Below are positions 27,486-31,843 of a DNA stretch of 64,000 nucleotides, in pieces (the first letter of the stretch is position 1; each line of letters starts with the position of its first letter). The notes under the pieces were generated by a model. It was given only the letters and a program-made list of their open reading frames with translations, ran no database searches and was not told where the DNA came from. The position numbers were made by a program, and so were the translations under genes. Source of the stretch: Marisa cornuarietis (Eukaryota; Mollusca; Gastropoda; Architaenioglossa; Ampullariidae); the NCBI GenBank assembly GCA_004794655.1, contig SMMW01000003.1, positions 15,996,001 to 16,060,000 of the forward strand, in the 5' to 3' direction.

Positions 27486-30056
27486 CATCATCATCAGCAG
27501 CAGCAGCAGCAGCATTAAAAAAGTAATATTTGTTCATGAACTAGTCATTGGAAATAAAACCCCACAACATTCGTGTAAACGTTAACAAAATGAACACTGA
27601 ATCAACTTACAGCTCAACGAGGCACAAGCACTTGTCTGGGCGGCGCTCAGAGTAGGACAGGGCGTTGTGGTGGTGGTAGGAGTCGTGGTGGTGGTCGGCG
27701 TCGTAGTGGTTGTCGGTGGCGTAGTCGTGAGGATCTGGCACACGCTGCAGTCGTCGATGCCAAGGTCGGCGAAAGCCTGTTCAAGCAGTGCCACGGTGTC
27801 GGAACACTCGAAGTAGGCTTGGAAGGCCGCAATGTCAAAGCCATTCAGGTTGCAGCCGGCTGGAAATAAAAGCCCACATCTATACAGCATACAATAATGT
27901 CTTTCACGGAAAGCGCAGGAATAGTTGTTTCAGAAGCACAATAATTTTTACGAAAATAATACTTACAACTACATATAATATAAGCTGTTCCACTCATATA
28001 GTTTAAGACGAGTGCTTTTGCTCCACAGCTTGCTAGGCTGAGTTTTGTTTGTTTGTTTATTCACTCGTCCACTAATCGGCCTTCTTTCTCATCATCTGAC
28101 TGACTGACTGACTCAATAAATCACTCACCCACCACAAAGCATACACTCACTCACACACTGATTCTAACAGGTAAGTACGGACACACTCGGTCACCCTTTT
28201 ATTCTAACAGGTAAATACGGAGACAGTCGAGTTCTCATTCTAACAGTAAATGCAGACACGCTCACTCACACCTACTTACCTTGTATGACGTCACAGTCTG
28301 CTTCTTGCTCGTAGGTGATGTAGCACTGTGTCGTGGTGGGCTGAGTGGTAGTGGACTGTGTTGTAGTCGTTTCTGCTGTGGTGGTACTTGGTTCCAGGGT
28401 TGTGGTGGTTGGTTCTGATGTAGTAGTGGTTGGTTCTGATGCTGTGGTGGTTGGTTCTGGTGTTGAGGTAGTTGATTCTGGTGCTGTGGTGGTTGATTCT
28501 GATGCGGGAATGGTTGGAGGTAGTATAGAAGTGGTTGGTTCTGGTGTTATAGTGGTTGGTTCGGGTGATGTAGTGGTTGGTTCTGATGTAGTAGTGGTTG
28601 GTTCTGATGCTGTGGTGGTTGGTTCTGATGGGGGTATGGTTGGATATAGCATAGTAGTGGTTGGTTCTGGTGTTGTAGTGGTTGGTTCTGGTGCTGTGGT
28701 GGTTGGTTCTGATGTAGGAGTGGTTGGTTCTGGTGTTGTGGTAGTAGTTGGCTCTGGTGCTGTGGTGGTTGGTTCTGGTGTAGTGGTGGTTGGTTCTGGT
28801 GTTGTGGCAGTAGTTGGCTCTGGTGCTGTGGTGGTTGGTTCTGGTGTAGTGGTGGTTGGTTCTGGTGCTGTGGTGGTTGGTTCTGATGTAGGAGTGGTTG
28901 GTTCTGGTGTTGTGGTAGTAGTTGGCTCTGGTGCTGTGGTGGTTGGTTCTGGTGTAGTGGTGGTTGGTTCTGGTGTAGTAGTGGTTGGTTCTGGTGTTGT
29001 GGTAGTAGTTGGCTCTGGTGCTGTGGTGGTTGGTTCTGGTGTAGTAGTGGTTGGTTCTGGTGTTGTGGTAGTAGTTGGCTCTGGTGTAGTGGTGGTTGGT
29101 TCTGGTGTTGTGGTGGTTGGTTCTGGTGTAGTAGTGGTTGGTTCAGGTGTTGTGGTAGTTGGTTGTGGTGTTGACGTTGAGGGTTCTGGTGTTGTAGTAT
29201 CTGTAGCCGATGTCGTAGTTTCAAGCGTGCTTGTAGTTTGTGGAGTAGTAGACTCTGTGGTGGTCGATTCTGGCGTCGTTGGTTCTCCTTTGGTGGAGGT
29301 GGGGGTGATCGCCTCCGCAGTTGTTTTCACCGATGCTGGCTCCGTTGTCGATGATAACGGCTCCTGGGTAGTGTCAGGGCTTGGAGCGGGGACATCGTCT
29401 GGGGAGCAGGAAGGGTCTCAGTATCAGAGGACTGTCACCACGCCCTCCTACATTCTGCCAGCAGCTCTCAGGCCACGACACAAAACTCTGTCTTCCATTA
29501 ACATTCAGTTCACAGCTCTTCCTACCATACGATGCTAATATCCGATATACACTGCCGTACATTTACTATTTTGACTTAATTGAAAAAACTAATGGTCTGT
29601 GAATATTTCTCTCTGTTTGCCTTCTATCCGTAAATTTGTATCCAGCTTTCTGTTTGTCAGTCTCTCACACTATCTATCCGTTTGTTAATCTACGTATGAT
29701 CATGTCGGCCTGTACGTCTGCCACTCTATCTATCCATTTGTCCGTTTGTCAGTCTTCTTCTACCTATTATCTAGTCGGTCTGTCCGTCGGCCATTCTATC
29801 CGTTTGTCTTCTATTTATAATTTTGTTGGCCTTTCTGTGTTATTTTATTTCTTTTTATTTCTTTCTCATCATGACCTAATTCTCTGTTACCTGTCGTTGT
29901 GGGTGTGGTAGTTGTGTACAGGGAGGCACAAGCTGGACTGTCGCACTTGAGATCCTGCTTTGTAAGGAGCGCCAGCGCGCACTCATACTGCTTCGGGTCA
30001 CACGTGCTGATGTCAACGCCTGAAAGAGAAATAGGTTACACAACGAGGAGATATGT

Positions 30057-30123
<67 letters not shown>

Positions 30124-31781
30124 ACACACACACACACGCCTGACATCTTCAAGTCAGTCCGTAGAGCAGCAGAACTACTAAAAAATTTACAAATCGGTGT
30201 AGCTGTTCATGTATGATATTAAACAATGAAAGATATATACACGCACATATTTATTGGAAGATAATATACATAACAGGACATGTATTTTATGCACTTATGA
30301 ATTATTAAACTTTTTCAGGCATCTCTAACCTTTGTAAGTCATCTGCTAGCTTTCGCTTTTTTTCTAGGTACTGTAGATTAAAATTGTAAATTGTGTACCT
30401 TTATAGTATTAAAAGATAAGATATTTTGACTTTATAAGATACTATACATCTATTTTCTGAGTTTCTAAAGTTTTCCTGTATCGTTTGCTGGCCTTCATCT
30501 GTCGCCTGAGGTGTCCGCAAAATTCCACAAAAATTACAGTTTCATTTTTTTAAGGCCAGGCCGACCGCGATGTGTGGAAAGGCGATGGGGAAAGTGGAGA
30601 TGTGCAATACCTAACTTTGTAACGGACACAGTACAGGGGAAGTAGCGTCGTATGAACACACACACTGACAGAAAATGTAATAAACTCACACAGTACACAA
30701 AGAATAAAGACGTTTACTGAAGGCAGCTGACGGACGAACATGCACACTGTGATACGAACGCGAAAACTTAAAACGAATGGAACGCTACAGTTGATAATTG
30801 TGTGTAAACTGATAAACAGTGTGAGTGCGACTTTGTACATTCCAAACAAGATTTAATTAACTCTGGCTGCTTCAGTCGCTACTTAGACATTTCTAATGCA
30901 AGGCAGCAGGGTGAAGTCGACATAACCAGATGTTTCCAAAGGTAGGGTTTTGTAAGGGGAGGGAGGGAGAGGGAGAAGAAGAAGGCAAGATAAAACGATG
31001 TATGGTGGGAGGTGTGATAAAACCAAATTTTTCTCTGTTATCGCCTCTACCTTTGGTATAAGCAAGGTAAAAATAAAAAATAGGTACTTGATGTGCTGGC
31101 AGAGTCCTGGCATAACTTAATGGCTGCCGCGCTGATAGCCGGGCAGCCAGTCGTCGTTGGTGTTGGAGTAGTGGATGTGGTGGCTTCTGTGGTAGCTTCT
31201 GTGGTAGTGGTAGCCTCGGGGGTAGTAGTGGTGGTAGCTTCGGGGGTAGTGGTGGTAACCTCAGGGGTAGTAGTGGTAGCCTCCGGGGTAGTGGTGGTAG
31301 CCTCGGGGGTAGTGGTGGTAGCCTCGGGGGTAGTGGTAGTAGCTTCGGGGGTAGTGGTGGTAGCTTCGGGGGTAGTGGTGGTGGGAGGCACGGTGGTGGT
31401 GTAGAGGCACACACTGCAGTCCGTGATGCCGTACCCCTCCAACTGTTTGGTGCGGATGAGGACGTCAATCTCACACGCGATCTGCTGGGAGGAGGTGGCC
31501 AGGCTGCTACAGCTCCCGGCATCTGATGGGAGACGGTGTGGGGTGGTGGTAGTGGTGGTGGTGGTGGTGGAGAGGACAGAAAGTGATGTTAGGTTATACA
31601 GCGACACACAAGGTGGACTTTTTACTGACGAACGACCAGAGATTAAACTTGTGTTCATTCTCTCCATAAACTCCTCTCTCTCTCTTAAACGCTTGGCCAC
31701 GTCTGCGTCAGTTTTGTGCTATATCCCATACAACACTATATTTTTCTGGTTAAGATGGGCATTAAAATCTCTGTTTCTGTC

Positions 31782-31843
<62 letters not shown>

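Noticed and set aside
28345..29538. 397-codon plus-strand frame rich in Val, Gly and Ser opposite exon 5
   Set aside because: It is the antisense reading of the Thr/Pro repeat array; repeats without stops are open on both strands. The minus-strand frame is the one with splice signals, Cys modules and matching phases.
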